Numbered from the stretch's first letter, positions 54,672 through 63,923 are shown. The stretch: DNA of 64,000 bases from Flavobacteriaceae bacterium (GCA_009886625.1 QXZA01000023.1:74245-138244); one strand, 5' to 3'. The notes: a model not told the origin generated them from the sequence alone. Numbers and translations: made by a program.

Positions 54672-55280
54672 TTAAAATTTAAAGGATACAACGGCTAATG
54701 CATAACTTCCAAATAAAGTGAATGCTGCTGCACGATGATATTTTTTTTCAGATTCTGCGAGTAGGTTAGTGGCAATCATTGCAGAAAAATGAACCGTTGC
54801 CAGCCATTTATGCGCTTTGATAGAATTAAGTCCTTTATCTTTTCTGCTAATAAGTGGAGGCGGTGCAAAAAGAGAGAGACCAGCGCCAGTAAAATAAGAG
54901 GTAGTAGCAATATTTCCAATCATTTTATGGGTTTTATATAATTCGTATTGCCCATTATAAAGCTTGGTTCCCAGTATACCTTGAGCAACCATACTCGCTA
55001 GAGTAGCATATCCAATCACTTGATGAGCCTTGAGCATACGACGTCTTATTTTCAACTCTTTTTCTCTATTTTCAATATTGAGTGGGAGTATTTTTGTAGT
55101 TCGCATGAGTCCTTTTTCCCCCCAAAGCAGGCGTTGGGTAAAAATCATAGACGAAGGAAGAAGATTTTGAGTTTCTTGTTCAACATAAATTTCATCAAAA
55201 AGAGAATTATCAATTTGACCTATCATCTTTTGAGAAAAAAAAAGAAGTGATACTAAAGAAATTATGATTTTCGTTTTCAT
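54672..55280 (-). CDS. Membrane protein with b561-like His helices
   Basis: This 202-residue protein has a signal-like N-terminus, a soluble part with LPSSMIFTQRLLWGEKGLMR, and four hydrophobic helices that each begin near a His: KAHQVIGYATL, KTHKMIGNIATTSYF, KAHKWLATVHFSAMIATN, YHRAAAFTLF. The pattern resembles cytochrome b561 haem ligation but is not a confident family match. Co-transcription with YceI supports a role in membrane redox or lipid handling (inference). Confidence 0.7.
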   Translation of the reverse strand: MKTKIIISLVSLLFFSQKMIGQIDNSLFDEIYVEQETQNLLPSSMIFTQRLLWGEKGLMRTTKILPLNIENREKELKIRRRMLKAHQVIGYATLASMVAQGILGTKLYNGQYELYKTHKMIGNIATTSYFTGAGLSLFAPPPLISRKDKGLNSIKAHKWLATVHFSAMIATNLLAESEKKYHRAAAFTLFGSYALAVVSFKF

Positions 55281-55353
55281 ATGTACATATTGAGCACCTT
55301 CAAGGTAGTAGTTTTTAAAGAGAAATTAAAATCCCCTAAAAACAAAAATAATA

Positions 55354-55393
55354 TAAAAAAAATCCCTTGAAAACCATATGATATCAAGGGATT
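55354..55393 (-). terminator. Intrinsic terminator, downstream of the tRNA 3' relic
   Basis: Read on the minus strand, AATCCCTTGA and TCAAGGGATT form a perfect 10-bp stem followed by seven T residues. It lies 10 bases after the relic tRNA 3' end at 55404. It would now end transcripts of the small membrane-protein gene at 55524-55811. Confidence 0.9.
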
Positions 55394-55401
55394 AAGTTAA
55401 A

Positions 55402-55426
55402 AGTGGTACCTCCAGAAATAAAACCA
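55402..55426 (-). repeat. Degenerate copy of the tRNA-Phe 3' end (att-like relic)
   Basis: The first 14 bases, AGTGGTACCTCCAG, are identical to 55988-56001, which cover the 3' end of tRNA-Phe and its flank. From the discriminator base on, 20 of 23 positions match; the two blocks then diverge completely. The copy has the same orientation as the tRNA and is followed by its own terminator. It may be an attachment-site duplicate left by an integrating element or the rest of a decayed tandem tRNA gene. Confidence 0.65.
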
Positions 55427-55466
55427 TTAAATATTTTACTGACAATCATTTAGTTACAAAAAACAT

Positions 55467-55488
55467 GGTACACATCGTGTACCACGAT
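55467..55488. promoter_or_regulatory. Two overlapping perfect palindromes
   Basis: GGTACAC-ATC-GTGTACC (55467-55483) and ATCGTG-TAC-CACGAT (55474-55488) share ten bases, so only one can form as a hairpin at a time. The half-site GTGTACCAC appears again at 55857-55865, on the other side of the small membrane-protein gene. It may be an operator pair or a mutually exclusive RNA structure. Confidence 0.5.
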
Positions 55489-55523
55489 ATAATTCATCTG
55501 TAAAAGTTATATGATGAAAAGTA

Positions 55524-55811
55524 CTATTTGGAAGAGTTAGAGAAAACTTTTCCCTTGTAGTTCAGGACAAGAATTGTTACAGATATAACAACCCATAGTG
55601 AACCCTCTAAAAAACTTTCGTTAAAAAGAATATTTTTTAATCCACAAATGAGGAAAAAAATACCATAGAAATACCAAAACCAAGTGTAGTATTTATTTTT
55701 CTTCTGTTGGAGAATTTTGTCCATATCTACTTGTTGGGTGATATAGTTTAATACAAAAACAAATAACATTATCAAACCGAATAATAAAACACCGAATAAC
55801 ACTTTTTCCAT
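55524..55811 (-). CDS. Small membrane protein of unknown function
   Basis: This 95-residue protein has three hydrophobic segments (LFGVLLFGLIMLFVFVL, YYTWFWYFYGIFFLICGL, GSLWVVISVTILVL) and a charged loop QQKKNKYY. I recognise no family. It is the only gene between tRNA-Phe and the relic tRNA 3' end, with a palindromic site on one side and a matching half-site on the other. The length and clean frame make it plausible as a real gene. Confidence 0.6.
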   Translation of the reverse strand: MEKVLFGVLLFGLIMLFVFVLNYITQQVDMDKILQQKKNKYYTWFWYFYGIFFLICGLKNILFNESFLEGSLWVVISVTILVLNYKGKVFSNSSK

Positions 55812-55946
55812 ATCATAAATTTAATGAAATAAAGGTGAATTTTAAGGATATGGAAGTGTGTACCACAAAAAAGTATTTAATTAACTGATATACAATATAT
55901 TAAAATACTTGTTCGATTCCCGAAAAGGATTAAAAATCATCAAAAT

Positions 55947-55987
55947 AAAAAGACCCTAACTAATTGAATAACAAGTAGTTAAGGTCT
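55947..55987 (-). terminator. Intrinsic terminator of tRNA-Phe
   Basis: On the minus strand AGACCTTAACTA pairs with TAGTTAGGGTCT (one mismatch) around a 13-base loop, followed by four T residues. It begins 3 bases after the tRNA 3' end. Confidence 0.8.
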
Positions 55988-55989
55988 AG

Positions 55990-56062
55990 TGGTACCTCCA
56001 GGAATCGAACCAGGGACACAAGGATTTTCAGTCCTTTGCTCTACCAACTGAGCTAAGGTACC
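55990..56062 (-). tRNA. tRNA-Phe (GAA)
   Basis: This 73-base cloverleaf is read on the minus strand. The acceptor stem pairs GGTACCT with AGGTACC, the discriminator is A, the D-arm has AGCTCAGTTGGTAGAGC, the anticodon loop CTGAAAA gives anticodon GAA, and the T-arm contains GGTTCGATTCC. CCA is not encoded. It is an isolated gene, transcribed away from coaX. Confidence 0.96.
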
Positions 56063-56160
56063 CCGCTTTTAAGCAAGTGCAAATATAAACGCCTTTTGTG
56101 TTCCACAAAAACATTTCCGTATATTTTCTTTGTAATTTTACAAATTCAAATAAATAATTG

Positions 56161-56895
56161 ATGCAACTTATCATTGATATTGGTAATACTTTGATCAAAT
56201 ACTATGTGTTTGAAGGGGAGTCTATAATAGAGTCCTGTTCAGAAAAGCACTGTAATTGGCATCAATCATTGGACAGAATTCTAAAAGTGTATCCTAAACT
56301 CAAAGCAGTAATTGTCTCAGATGTTAGGGGTACAATTTTAAAAGAACTTCAAGAAGCTTTAAAAACATTGCCTGTAGTTCTTTGTTCTTTTGATTTGAAA
56401 TTACCTTTTACCACTAAGTATACTCCATCTCAACAATTGGGTCAGGACAGAATAGCCTTACTTGCTGCGTGTTGTAAGTTGTATTCCAATAAAAATGTAT
56501 TAGTGATTGATGTTGGAAGTTGCATCACCTATGATTTTATAGACCAAAATGCAGTTCATCATGGGGGCGCAATAAGCCCGGGATTTTCAATGCGCTATAA
56601 AAGTATGCATGATTATTCAGGAAAATTGCCTTTACTACAACGGGAACAACAACAAAATAATTTGATTGGAACTTCGACAGCTGAAGCGATGCATTTGGGA
56701 GTTTTTCATGGAATCATCCATGAATTACAAGGGATCATCGCTTCTTTTGAAATAAATCACAAACATTTAACGTTAATTTTAACAGGAGGGGATGCTCAAA
56801 TGTTGTCAAAATCATTAAAAAATAGCATATTTGCGCATTCAAATTTTCTAGCAGAAGGTTTGAATCACATACTAGCAATGAATAAAATTTCATGA
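56161..56895 (+). CDS. coaX: Type III pantothenate kinase
   Basis: This 244-residue protein starts the CoA pathway by phosphorylating pantothenate. Motifs of the type III (ASKHA fold) enzyme are DIGNTLIKYYVF (phosphate 1), LGQDRIALLAAC, VIDVGSCITYDFI and GGAISPGFSMRYKSMH (cited by GGAISPGFSMR). A TTG lies directly before the ATG at 56161, which I take as the start. The barrel-protein gene overlaps its end by 4 bases. Confidence 0.95.
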   Translation: MQLIIDIGNTLIKYYVFEGESIIESCSEKHCNWHQSLDRILKVYPKLKAVIVSDVRGTILKELQEALKTLPVVLCSFDLKLPFTTKYTPSQQLGQDRIALLAACCKLYSNKNVLVIDVGSCITYDFIDQNAVHHGGAISPGFSMRYKSMHDYSGKLPLLQREQQQNNLIGTSTAEAMHLGVFHGIIHELQGIIASFEINHKHLTLILTGGDAQMLSKSLKNSIFAHSNFLAEGLNHILAMNKIS

Positions 56896-58148
56896 GAAAA
56901 GTAAATTTTTCCCTCATCCTATTCTTTATAACAACTGCAATAGTAGCGCAGAGTGGTTCTTCCTCACCCTATTCAGGAGGAGGTTTAGGTGAGAAAAATT
57001 TTAACGGAACTGAAGCCAATCGTCATATGGGTGGTTTGGATGTATTTACAGATTCCATACATGCCAATCTCAACAATCCTGCTAGTTATGGTTTTTTAAA
57101 ACTGACAACCTATTCTGTAGGAGTAAACTATAGAAATAATAACCTTTTTTCAAACACGGATTCTTACAATGCAGACACCGCTTCTTTAGATTATTTAGCG
57201 GTAAGTATTCCAGCAGGAATTTTTGGTTTTAGTTTTGGAATTATCCCCTATTCTTCAATTGGATATCGTATAGAAGGAGTTTCAGGAAGTGAAGAGTCTG
57301 AGATTTTTAATCGATACGAGGGTACTGGAGGGATCAATCAAGCCTATTTGTCTCTAGGCATTCCTCTAACCAAGTATCTTGCTGTGGGTGCCACTATTAA
57401 TTATAATTTTGGAACTTTATTTTATAGAACAGGGCAGTTTTTGGAAAATGTTGACAATGGTACTTTTTTGACCAATCAATCCAGCTTATCTGGTTTGAGC
57501 TACTTATTTTCAGCACAAGCAAATATTCCAATAAAAAAGAAATATCAACTTCAAGGAATGTTTTCTTTTCAACCAGAGGCACCTCTTAACTCTACAAATA
57601 ATAGAATATTTTACACTCAGTCTGTTTCAACTCAAAGCATAATTGATTTTGTTGAAGTAGATCTTAGCCCTTCAGGACTTGATAAAACTACTTTAGATAT
57701 TTCAAAAACCTATCGTATGGGATTGGGCTTTGGTGAAACTAAAAAATGGTTTTTTGGAGTGCAAAGAAATTTAACAAAATCTGCTACCTTTAGCAATTAT
57801 TTTTTCAAACGTGAAAATATTCAATATCGAGATGCTACTCAATGGTCAGTAGGAGGTTTTTTCATTCCTAATTACGCTTCTTTTACAAACTTCTGGAGTA
57901 GAGTGGTTTATCGTGTTGGATTCAGAACAGAACAAATGAGTTTAATTGTTAATAACATACCTTTAACAGAAACTGGCATATCTTTTGGAGTGGGCCTACC
58001 ACTAGGAGGACTGTCAAATACAAACGTAGGGTTTGAAATTAGTCAACGAGGTCAGAATGATTCAGGCCTTTTAAAAGAAACATTAGTTGCCTTACGTATT
58101 GGTTTATCGCTGAATGATGTTTGGTTTATAAAAAGAAAGTATAATTAA
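56892..58148 (+). CDS. Outer-membrane beta-barrel protein
   Basis: This 418-residue protein has a signal peptide ending IVAQ and an Asn- and Tyr-rich beta-barrel (NNPASYGFLKLTTYSVGVNY, ISFGVGLPLGGLSNTNVGFE, cited by FGVGLPLGGLSNTNVGFE) resembling FadL/PorV-like porins of Bacteroidota. It overlaps coaX by 4 bases and precedes a TPR protein by 11 bases. The coaX-barrel-TPR-lptC order suggests a role in envelope assembly. The exact function is unknown. Confidence 0.8.
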   Translation: MRKVNFSLILFFITTAIVAQSGSSSPYSGGGLGEKNFNGTEANRHMGGLDVFTDSIHANLNNPASYGFLKLTTYSVGVNYRNNNLFSNTDSYNADTASLDYLAVSIPAGIFGFSFGIIPYSSIGYRIEGVSGSEESEIFNRYEGTGGINQAYLSLGIPLTKYLAVGATINYNFGTLFYRTGQFLENVDNGTFLTNQSSLSGLSYLFSAQANIPIKKKYQLQGMFSFQPEAPLNSTNNRIFYTQSVSTQSIIDFVEVDLSPSGLDKTTLDISKTYRMGLGFGETKKWFFGVQRNLTKSATFSNYFFKRENIQYRDATQWSVGGFFIPNYASFTNFWSRVVYRVGFRTEQMSLIVNNIPLTETGISFGVGLPLGGLSNTNVGFEISQRGQNDSGLLKETLVALRIGLSLNDVWFIKRKYN

Positions 58149-58159
58149 TATTTGATACC

Positions 58160-59551
58160 ATGAAAAAGAGTCATGTTTTAGGAGTCTTGTTTTTTAGTCT
58201 TGTTTTTTTAGCACCCGCTAAATCTCAAGACATCAATGCATGTATGCAGGATTTATCCATTTTTGCTGAATTTGCCAAAGTAAAAAACTTTAAATCAGCA
58301 TTTGAGCCATGGAGTAGAGTGAGACAGGAATGTCCCACAATTAATGTAGCGGTGTATTCATATGGAGAACGAATTTTAAAAGATTTTATTAAAAATGGAA
58401 CTCCTGAGGAAATTGAAGCATCCAAGAAAGATTTAATTGTTCTTTATGATGAATGGGTACAAAATTTCCCTAAAAAGAAAAATAAGTCTGTTGTAGGAGA
58501 TGTAACGAGTAGAAAAGCACAAGCATTATTAGACTATAAAATGGCCGATTTAAAGGAGGTTTATAGCATATTTAATAGTGCCTTTCAAAAGGATCAAAAC
58601 AGCTTTACAAACCCAAAATTGCTTTACAATTATTTTAAGACACTTTATGATCGCTACAAAGCAGAAGACCAAGAAGTTAGTATGGAATTGTTGTTTGAGA
58701 AATATGAAGAAGTTTCAGAAAAATTTGAATTTGAAAGCACCCAACTTGCAAAAAAATTAGATGTAATTCTAAAGAAAGAAGAAGCAGGCAATGCACTTAC
58801 TAGTAGAGAAACTAGAAATAAAAGAGTATACAATATAAATACAAACGCTATTGGAACTTTTTTATCTAATCTAGACGCGATTATAGCAAAAGAAGCAACC
58901 TGTGAAAACCTTATCCCGTTGTATAAAAGAAACTTTGAAGCAAATAAGGGAGATGCACTTTGGTTAAAGCGTGCTGCAAGTAGAATGGATAGTAAAGAAT
59001 GTTCTGACGATCAATTGTTCGTTACTCTAGTAGAAGCATTACATGCTTTAGACCCTTCTGCAGATTCTGCTTATTATTTAGGCTTACTTAACGATAAAAG
59101 AGGAAATTCTACCGATGCGTTGAAGTACTATGAAGAATCAATCACATTAGAAACGGATAATTATAGAAAAGCAAAAATCTTATTAAAAATTGCCAATAAA
59201 TTTAAGGCCGCTGGCAGAAAATCGTCAGCGCGTAGTTATGCAAACAAAGCCCTAGGTTTTCAGCCTTCATTAGGGAGAGCATATCTCTTAATTGCTAATT
59301 TATATGCTGATAGCGCAAATGATTGTGGAGATTCACAATTCAACAAAAGAGCAGTCTACTGGTTAGCAGCAGATTTTGCTCGTAAAGCTGGTAAAGTGAA
59401 TAGCTCCCTCAAAAAAGTAGCAAACAAAACAGCCGAAAGTTACACCGGTAGAGCACCTAGTAAAACAGATATTTTTACTGAAGGAAACGAAGGAACTACC
59501 ATCAAGTTTAACTGTTGGATTAATAGCAGTATTAAGGTTCCCTCACTGTAA
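58160..59551 (+). CDS. Exported TPR-repeat protein
   Basis: This 463-residue helical protein has a signal peptide ending AKSQ. TPR-like pairs are clear at residues about 285-385 (SAYYLGLLNDKRGNSTDALKYYEES, AKILLKIANKFKAAGRKSSARSYANKAL, cited by their cores YYLGLLNDKRG and AKILLKIANKFKAAG). TPR repeats mediate protein contacts, probably here in the periplasm with the barrel protein upstream or LptC downstream. The stop codon is directly followed by the lptC ATG with no gap. Confidence 0.83.
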   Translation: MKKSHVLGVLFFSLVFLAPAKSQDINACMQDLSIFAEFAKVKNFKSAFEPWSRVRQECPTINVAVYSYGERILKDFIKNGTPEEIEASKKDLIVLYDEWVQNFPKKKNKSVVGDVTSRKAQALLDYKMADLKEVYSIFNSAFQKDQNSFTNPKLLYNYFKTLYDRYKAEDQEVSMELLFEKYEEVSEKFEFESTQLAKKLDVILKKEEAGNALTSRETRNKRVYNINTNAIGTFLSNLDAIIAKEATCENLIPLYKRNFEANKGDALWLKRAASRMDSKECSDDQLFVTLVEALHALDPSADSAYYLGLLNDKRGNSTDALKYYEESITLETDNYRKAKILLKIANKFKAAGRKSSARSYANKALGFQPSLGRAYLLIANLYADSANDCGDSQFNKRAVYWLAADFARKAGKVNSSLKKVANKTAESYTGRAPSKTDIFTEGNEGTTIKFNCWINSSIKVPSL

Positions 59552-60127
59552 ATGAAGCTCAATTTATCAGACAATATAGTAAGGGTTATGGTTTTTACCA
59601 TAGCCCTTCTTTTTTCTTGTGAGGACAATTCTCAAGCTCTTAAAGAAATGAATATGGATCGACAGGATCCCCTGGCAACAGCCAAGAGCATTCGGATGGT
59701 ATACACTGATTCATTGAGAATTCAGGCGATTTTAACAGCTCCAAAACATGTAGATTATACCAATTTGAGTTTTAGATATGCAGAATTTCCTGAAGGATTG
59801 AAGGTTATTTTTTTTGATAATGACGGGAATGAAAATGAAGTACTTGCCGATTATGGCATCTTGTATGATGAAACTAAATTAATCGATCTTAAAGGGAATG
59901 TTCAGCTGAAATCACATGACGGTTCAATTCTAACTACAAAGCAATTATTTTGGGACTCAGAAAATGAATGGCTTTTTACAGAACAGCATTTTACGTTCAA
60001 TGATCAAGATTATAATTTTAACGCCCTTAGATTGGATACCAATAGGGATTTCACTAAATTTCAAACAGGAAACTTAATAGGAACGATCACTGTTACCGAA
60101 CCTTTGGACTCTCTTTCAACACAATGA
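59552..60127 (+). CDS. lptC: LPS export periplasmic protein LptC
   Basis: This 191-residue protein has a lipobox LLFSC and the LptC/OstA-type beta-jellyroll: RIQAILTAPKHVDYTNLSFRYAEFPEG (cited by LTAPKHVDYTNLSFRYAEFP), LIDLKGNVQLKSHDGSILTT (cited by DLKGNVQLKSHDG), LFWDSENEWLFTE. It passes lipopolysaccharide from the inner-membrane LptBFG to LptA. Bacteroidota LptC is often a lipoprotein. It starts immediately after the TPR gene stop. Confidence 0.88.
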   Translation: MKLNLSDNIVRVMVFTIALLFSCEDNSQALKEMNMDRQDPLATAKSIRMVYTDSLRIQAILTAPKHVDYTNLSFRYAEFPEGLKVIFFDNDGNENEVLADYGILYDETKLIDLKGNVQLKSHDGSILTTKQLFWDSENEWLFTEQHFTFNDQDYNFNALRLDTNRDFTKFQTGNLIGTITVTEPLDSLSTQ

Positions 60128-60196
60128 TGCATGTTTAAAGGAATAATTTCTAATCCTGCTTTAGGAATCAAAATGTATAAAAACGAATAGGAAAAG

Positions 60197-60388
60197 ATGA
60201 AAAATTATCGAATTTCAGAAATATTATATTGGGTCATTGCTGTAATTTCAATCTACGAATCCATAGGGTTATGGGAGAGTAATCCTCCAAGGGCCTTTCT
60301 TTTCATTGGGTTTGCAGTGCTGTCTGTTTTTATGGCTTTATTTAGAAGACATTACAGGAAAAAATTTAATCAAAGGAACAACAGTTAG
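60197..60388 (+). CDS. Small membrane protein, 63 residues
   Basis: This short protein has two hydrophobic helices (ISEILYWVIAVISIYESIGLW and FLFIGFAVLSVFMALF) and a basic C-terminus RRHYRKKFNQRNNS. It lies between lptC and the CNNM protein, whose ATG follows its stop without a gap, so translation is likely coupled. I do not recognise a family. Confidence 0.72.
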   Translation: MKNYRISEILYWVIAVISIYESIGLWESNPPRAFLFIGFAVLSVFMALFRRHYRKKFNQRNNS

Positions 60389-61663
60389 ATGATCTTCACA
60401 GATGTTTTTATTGTTCTGTGCTTGCTTTTATCTGCCTTTTTCTCGGGTATGGAAATTGCATTTGTTTCTTCTAATCGAATATACCTTGAAATCGAAAAAT
60501 CTCAATCAGGAGTAACATCAAATGTGTTAAAAACCATTACCCAAAATCCATCACAATTTATTGCAACTATGCTTTTGGGCAATAATATTGCCTTGGTTTT
60601 GTATGGTATTTTTATGGGAGATAGAATTTTGCAGCTTTTTTTTCTTGAAACATCACTGTCTGGCCAAGCAAGTTTAATAGTTATATTCTATCAAACCCTT
60701 ATCTCTACTGCAATTATATTGCTAACAGCCGAATTTTTACCAAAAGTTTTCTTTCAGTTATATGCTAATACCTTCATCAAAATATTTGCTATTCCAGTTG
60801 CAATTTTTTACTTCTTATTCTATCCAATTACCTATTCTATTATAGAGTTTACAGATATTATCTTGAAACGCTTCTTTAAAACAGGTAATGACGAAGTTCA
60901 GCTTTCATTTTCCAAAGTAGAATTAGGAAATTATATAGAAGAACAATTAGAGTCTTCACAAAACAAGGAGAATCTAGATTCTGAAATTGAAATTTTTCAA
61001 AAAGCCTTGGATTTTTCAGAAGTCAAAACGCGTGAAGCTATGGTGCCTAGGGCTGAGGTTATTGCAGTAGAAGAACAAACCTCAATCGAAGATATAAAAG
61101 CACTATTTATCACCACAGGACTTTCAAAAATTCCTGTTTACAAAGAAACTATTGACCAGATACTGGGCTATGTTCATGCTTTCGAAATTATAAAGCAACC
61201 AAAAACATTAAAAAACATACTACTACCCGTTGCTTATGTTCCTGAAACCATGTTGGTGAACGATGTTTTAAAATTATTGACACGTCAACACAAGAGTATT
61301 GCTGTTGTGATTGATGAATATGGAGGAACATCGGGTATTGTTACTGTAGAAGATATCGTAGAAGAACTTTTTGGTGAGATAGAGGACGAATACGATACAA
61401 TTGCACATGTAGAAAAGCAATTGAGCGAAAATTCCTACTTATTTTCAGCACGTTTGGAAGTAGATTATTTAAACGAAAAGTATCATTTGGACTTGCCACA
61501 AAGTGAATTTTATGAAACCTTAGGAGGAATGATTGCTTACACTACTGGAGAAATTCCTGCAAAGGGCGAACGTATTGATATACCTTCTTTTTATTTGAAA
61601 ATTGAGAAAGTATCCGCCACTAAAATTGAACAAATTATTTTGACTAAAATAGAAACGAGCTAA
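60389..61663 (+). CDS. CNNM/CorC (HlyC-type) membrane protein
   Basis: This 424-residue protein has the same architecture as GldE: DUF21 membrane domain (residues about 5-180), CBS pair (LSKIPVYKETIDQILGYVHAF; IAVVIDEYGGTSGIVTVEDI, cited by VIDEYGGTSG) and a C-terminal CorC_HlyC domain. Members take part in magnesium or cobalt transport or export. It is co-translated with the 63-residue protein. It is distinct from GldE by position. Confidence 0.9.
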   Translation: MIFTDVFIVLCLLLSAFFSGMEIAFVSSNRIYLEIEKSQSGVTSNVLKTITQNPSQFIATMLLGNNIALVLYGIFMGDRILQLFFLETSLSGQASLIVIFYQTLISTAIILLTAEFLPKVFFQLYANTFIKIFAIPVAIFYFLFYPITYSIIEFTDIILKRFFKTGNDEVQLSFSKVELGNYIEEQLESSQNKENLDSEIEIFQKALDFSEVKTREAMVPRAEVIAVEEQTSIEDIKALFITTGLSKIPVYKETIDQILGYVHAFEIIKQPKTLKNILLPVAYVPETMLVNDVLKLLTRQHKSIAVVIDEYGGTSGIVTVEDIVEELFGEIEDEYDTIAHVEKQLSENSYLFSARLEVDYLNEKYHLDLPQSEFYETLGGMIAYTTGEIPAKGERIDIPSFYLKIEKVSATKIEQIILTKIETS

Positions 61664-61753
61664 TTGACGTTTTTTTCATAGTTATTTCAATGCGATGTTC
61701 TTTCTTTATTCATTGGAATACCTTAATTTCGCAGACTATCAAAAATAGCAACT

Positions 61754-63868
61754 ATGGCCGTTTTAGGAAAAATTAGACAACGATCCATCTTCTTGATTTT
61801 AGTAATTGGGATGGCACTTTTCGCATTTGTAATTTCAGGAGTATTTGGAAGTAACTCTGCCAACGCAGGACCAACTGACCCTGTTGCAATTATCAACGAT
61901 GATGAAGTAGATATCAATTTCTTTCGTCAAATGGTTGAACAAACAGAAAGAACATACAATTATTCAACTTTACAATCTGTAAACTTAGTTTGGAATCAAG
62001 CGTTGAGAAATACAATTTTCGATCAACAGTTTGAAGCTTTAGGCATTGATGCAGGTAAAGATCAATTGGAGCAGATTATATCTTCGGATGAAAGTGTTTT
62101 AAGTAATCCGAGTTTTCAAAATGAAGCTGGTTTTTTTGACTTTGGAGTTTTCACTGATTATATCGCTCAAATGAAAATTGAAAGTCCGGCTAGCTACGAA
62201 AACTGGAAAATTCAAGAACAAAGTATTATTGGTGTTGCTAAACAAAGAATCTACTTAGATCTTATTAAATCCAGTTCTGGAATCACAGAAGCTGAAGCAA
62301 TAGCCGATTACCATGCTCAAAATGACAATATCAACATTCAATACGTTCAGATTCCATTTGACGTGATACCAGATAGTTTGGTAAGTGTAACTGATGCTGA
62401 AGTGAAAAGCTACATAAAAGAACACCAAGCTGATTTTAAAAGAGAAGCTTCAAGAAATATTCAATATGTTTCTTTTAGCGAAACTCCTACAGAAGACGAT
62501 CTTTCAACCATACGTTTACGTTTAGATGCACTAAAAACAGAACGTATTGCTTACAATGATGTATCTAAACTAACCGATACCATTGAAGGATTTAAATCAA
62601 CGAAAAATATTGCAGATTTTGTCGATCAATATTCTGAAGTTCCATTTGATTCTGTTTACCGTGCAAGAGGTCAGTTTAACAATGATTATGCAGACATTCT
62701 ATTCCAATTGGACAAAGGAGATGTATTTGGTCCTTACCGTGATGGTGAGAACTTTAAAATCTCTAAATTGATTAATGTAAAGAAAAACGCTTCATTGAGA
62801 GCCAGTCATATTTTGTTAGCTTATAAAGGGGCCACTCGTGCGGGAGCAAATGTAAGTCGTAATAAAGCTGAAGCCAAAGCAGAAGCGAATAAAGTATATC
62901 GATTGGCTAGAAGAGCATCAAGTGATTTTGAAGCTTTAGCTAGAGAATACTCTGATGGTCCTACTAAGAACAGAGGTGGAGATTTAGGTTTCTTTAGAGA
63001 GGGTGAAATGGCTCAAGAGTTTTTTAATTTTGCAAACAAAAATAGATTAGGTAAAGTTGGTTTGGTAGAAACTGAATTTGGTTTTCACATTATCAAAGTA
63101 ACAGACAAAGATGATCTTGCCCTTATTGCAGATGTAGTTGCAGCAGCAGTGCCATCAGACAAAACATCAAACGAAGTATTTAGAAGTGCGACACAATTTG
63201 AAATGGACAGTAACGAAAGTGGATACTTTATTACCGTTGCTGAAAACAATAAATATGATGTACGTCCTGTGAAACAAATAACAAGCCTTGAAGAAAATTT
63301 ACCTGGGCTTTTTCAGCAACGTAACATTGTTCGTTGGACATTTGAAGACGATACTAAGGTTGGGGATATCAAAAGATTTTCAATTACCTCTGGAGGATAT
63401 GTTGTTGTTCAACTAACTGCAAAAGTAAAAGAAGGTTTTGCCAGTATAGATGAAGTGGGAAATAAAGTTCGTAAAACTCTTACAAACAACAAGAAAGCTG
63501 CACTGATCAAAAAACAGTATCAAGATAAAGCTACCCTAGAAGCTTTAGCAACAGATGAATCTCTTACGATAGAAACAGCTTCAGCAATCAATCAAAGAAA
63601 TCCTTCTATCGTAGGTGCAGGTAATGAACCTTATTTGGTTGGAGTAGCATTTGCAATGGAAGAAGGTACCACCTCAAATTTAATAGAAGGTGAAGAGGGT
63701 GTCTATAAGGTTCTTTTGGTAAAGAAGAATATTGCACAAGATCTTGACAACTACAAAGAATACACTGAGCAAATGATGACAAGTCTAAGTTCACGAATCT
63801 TAGAAAATGTTTTTCAAGCTCTCGAATCAGTAGCTACAATTGATGACAATAGAGCACTTTATTATTAA
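61754..63868 (+). CDS. PpiD/SurA-like periplasmic peptidyl-prolyl isomerase
   Basis: This 704-residue protein has an N-terminal membrane anchor (SIFLILVIGMALFAFVISGVFG, residues about 11-32), a SurA_N-like chaperone region (residues about 40-230) and a parvulin-type rotamase domain (ASHILLAYKG ... GGDLGFFREGEMAQEFFNFA ... TEFGFHIIKV, residues about 345-455). A second parvulin-like stretch is degenerate. It folds outer-membrane and secreted proteins. It has its own terminator after the stop. Confidence 0.9.
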   Translation: MAVLGKIRQRSIFLILVIGMALFAFVISGVFGSNSANAGPTDPVAIINDDEVDINFFRQMVEQTERTYNYSTLQSVNLVWNQALRNTIFDQQFEALGIDAGKDQLEQIISSDESVLSNPSFQNEAGFFDFGVFTDYIAQMKIESPASYENWKIQEQSIIGVAKQRIYLDLIKSSSGITEAEAIADYHAQNDNINIQYVQIPFDVIPDSLVSVTDAEVKSYIKEHQADFKREASRNIQYVSFSETPTEDDLSTIRLRLDALKTERIAYNDVSKLTDTIEGFKSTKNIADFVDQYSEVPFDSVYRARGQFNNDYADILFQLDKGDVFGPYRDGENFKISKLINVKKNASLRASHILLAYKGATRAGANVSRNKAEAKAEANKVYRLARRASSDFEALAREYSDGPTKNRGGDLGFFREGEMAQEFFNFANKNRLGKVGLVETEFGFHIIKVTDKDDLALIADVVAAAVPSDKTSNEVFRSATQFEMDSNESGYFITVAENNKYDVRPVKQITSLEENLPGLFQQRNIVRWTFEDDTKVGDIKRFSITSGGYVVVQLTAKVKEGFASIDEVGNKVRKTLTNNKKAALIKKQYQDKATLEALATDESLTIETASAINQRNPSIVGAGNEPYLVGVAFAMEEGTTSNLIEGEEGVYKVLLVKKNIAQDLDNYKEYTEQMMTSLSSRILENVFQALESVATIDDNRALYY

Positions 63869-63892
63869 TAAAGCGTCTATTTAGGATTAAAA

Positions 63893-63923
63893 AAACCCTT
63901 CGTTTTAACGAAGGGTTTTTTTT
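63893..63923 (+). terminator. Intrinsic terminator after the PpiD-like gene
   Basis: AAACCCTTCG and CGAAGGGTTT form a perfect 10-bp stem with loop TTTTAA and a following T-run. The final 77 bases of the window hold no gene. Confidence 0.94.
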
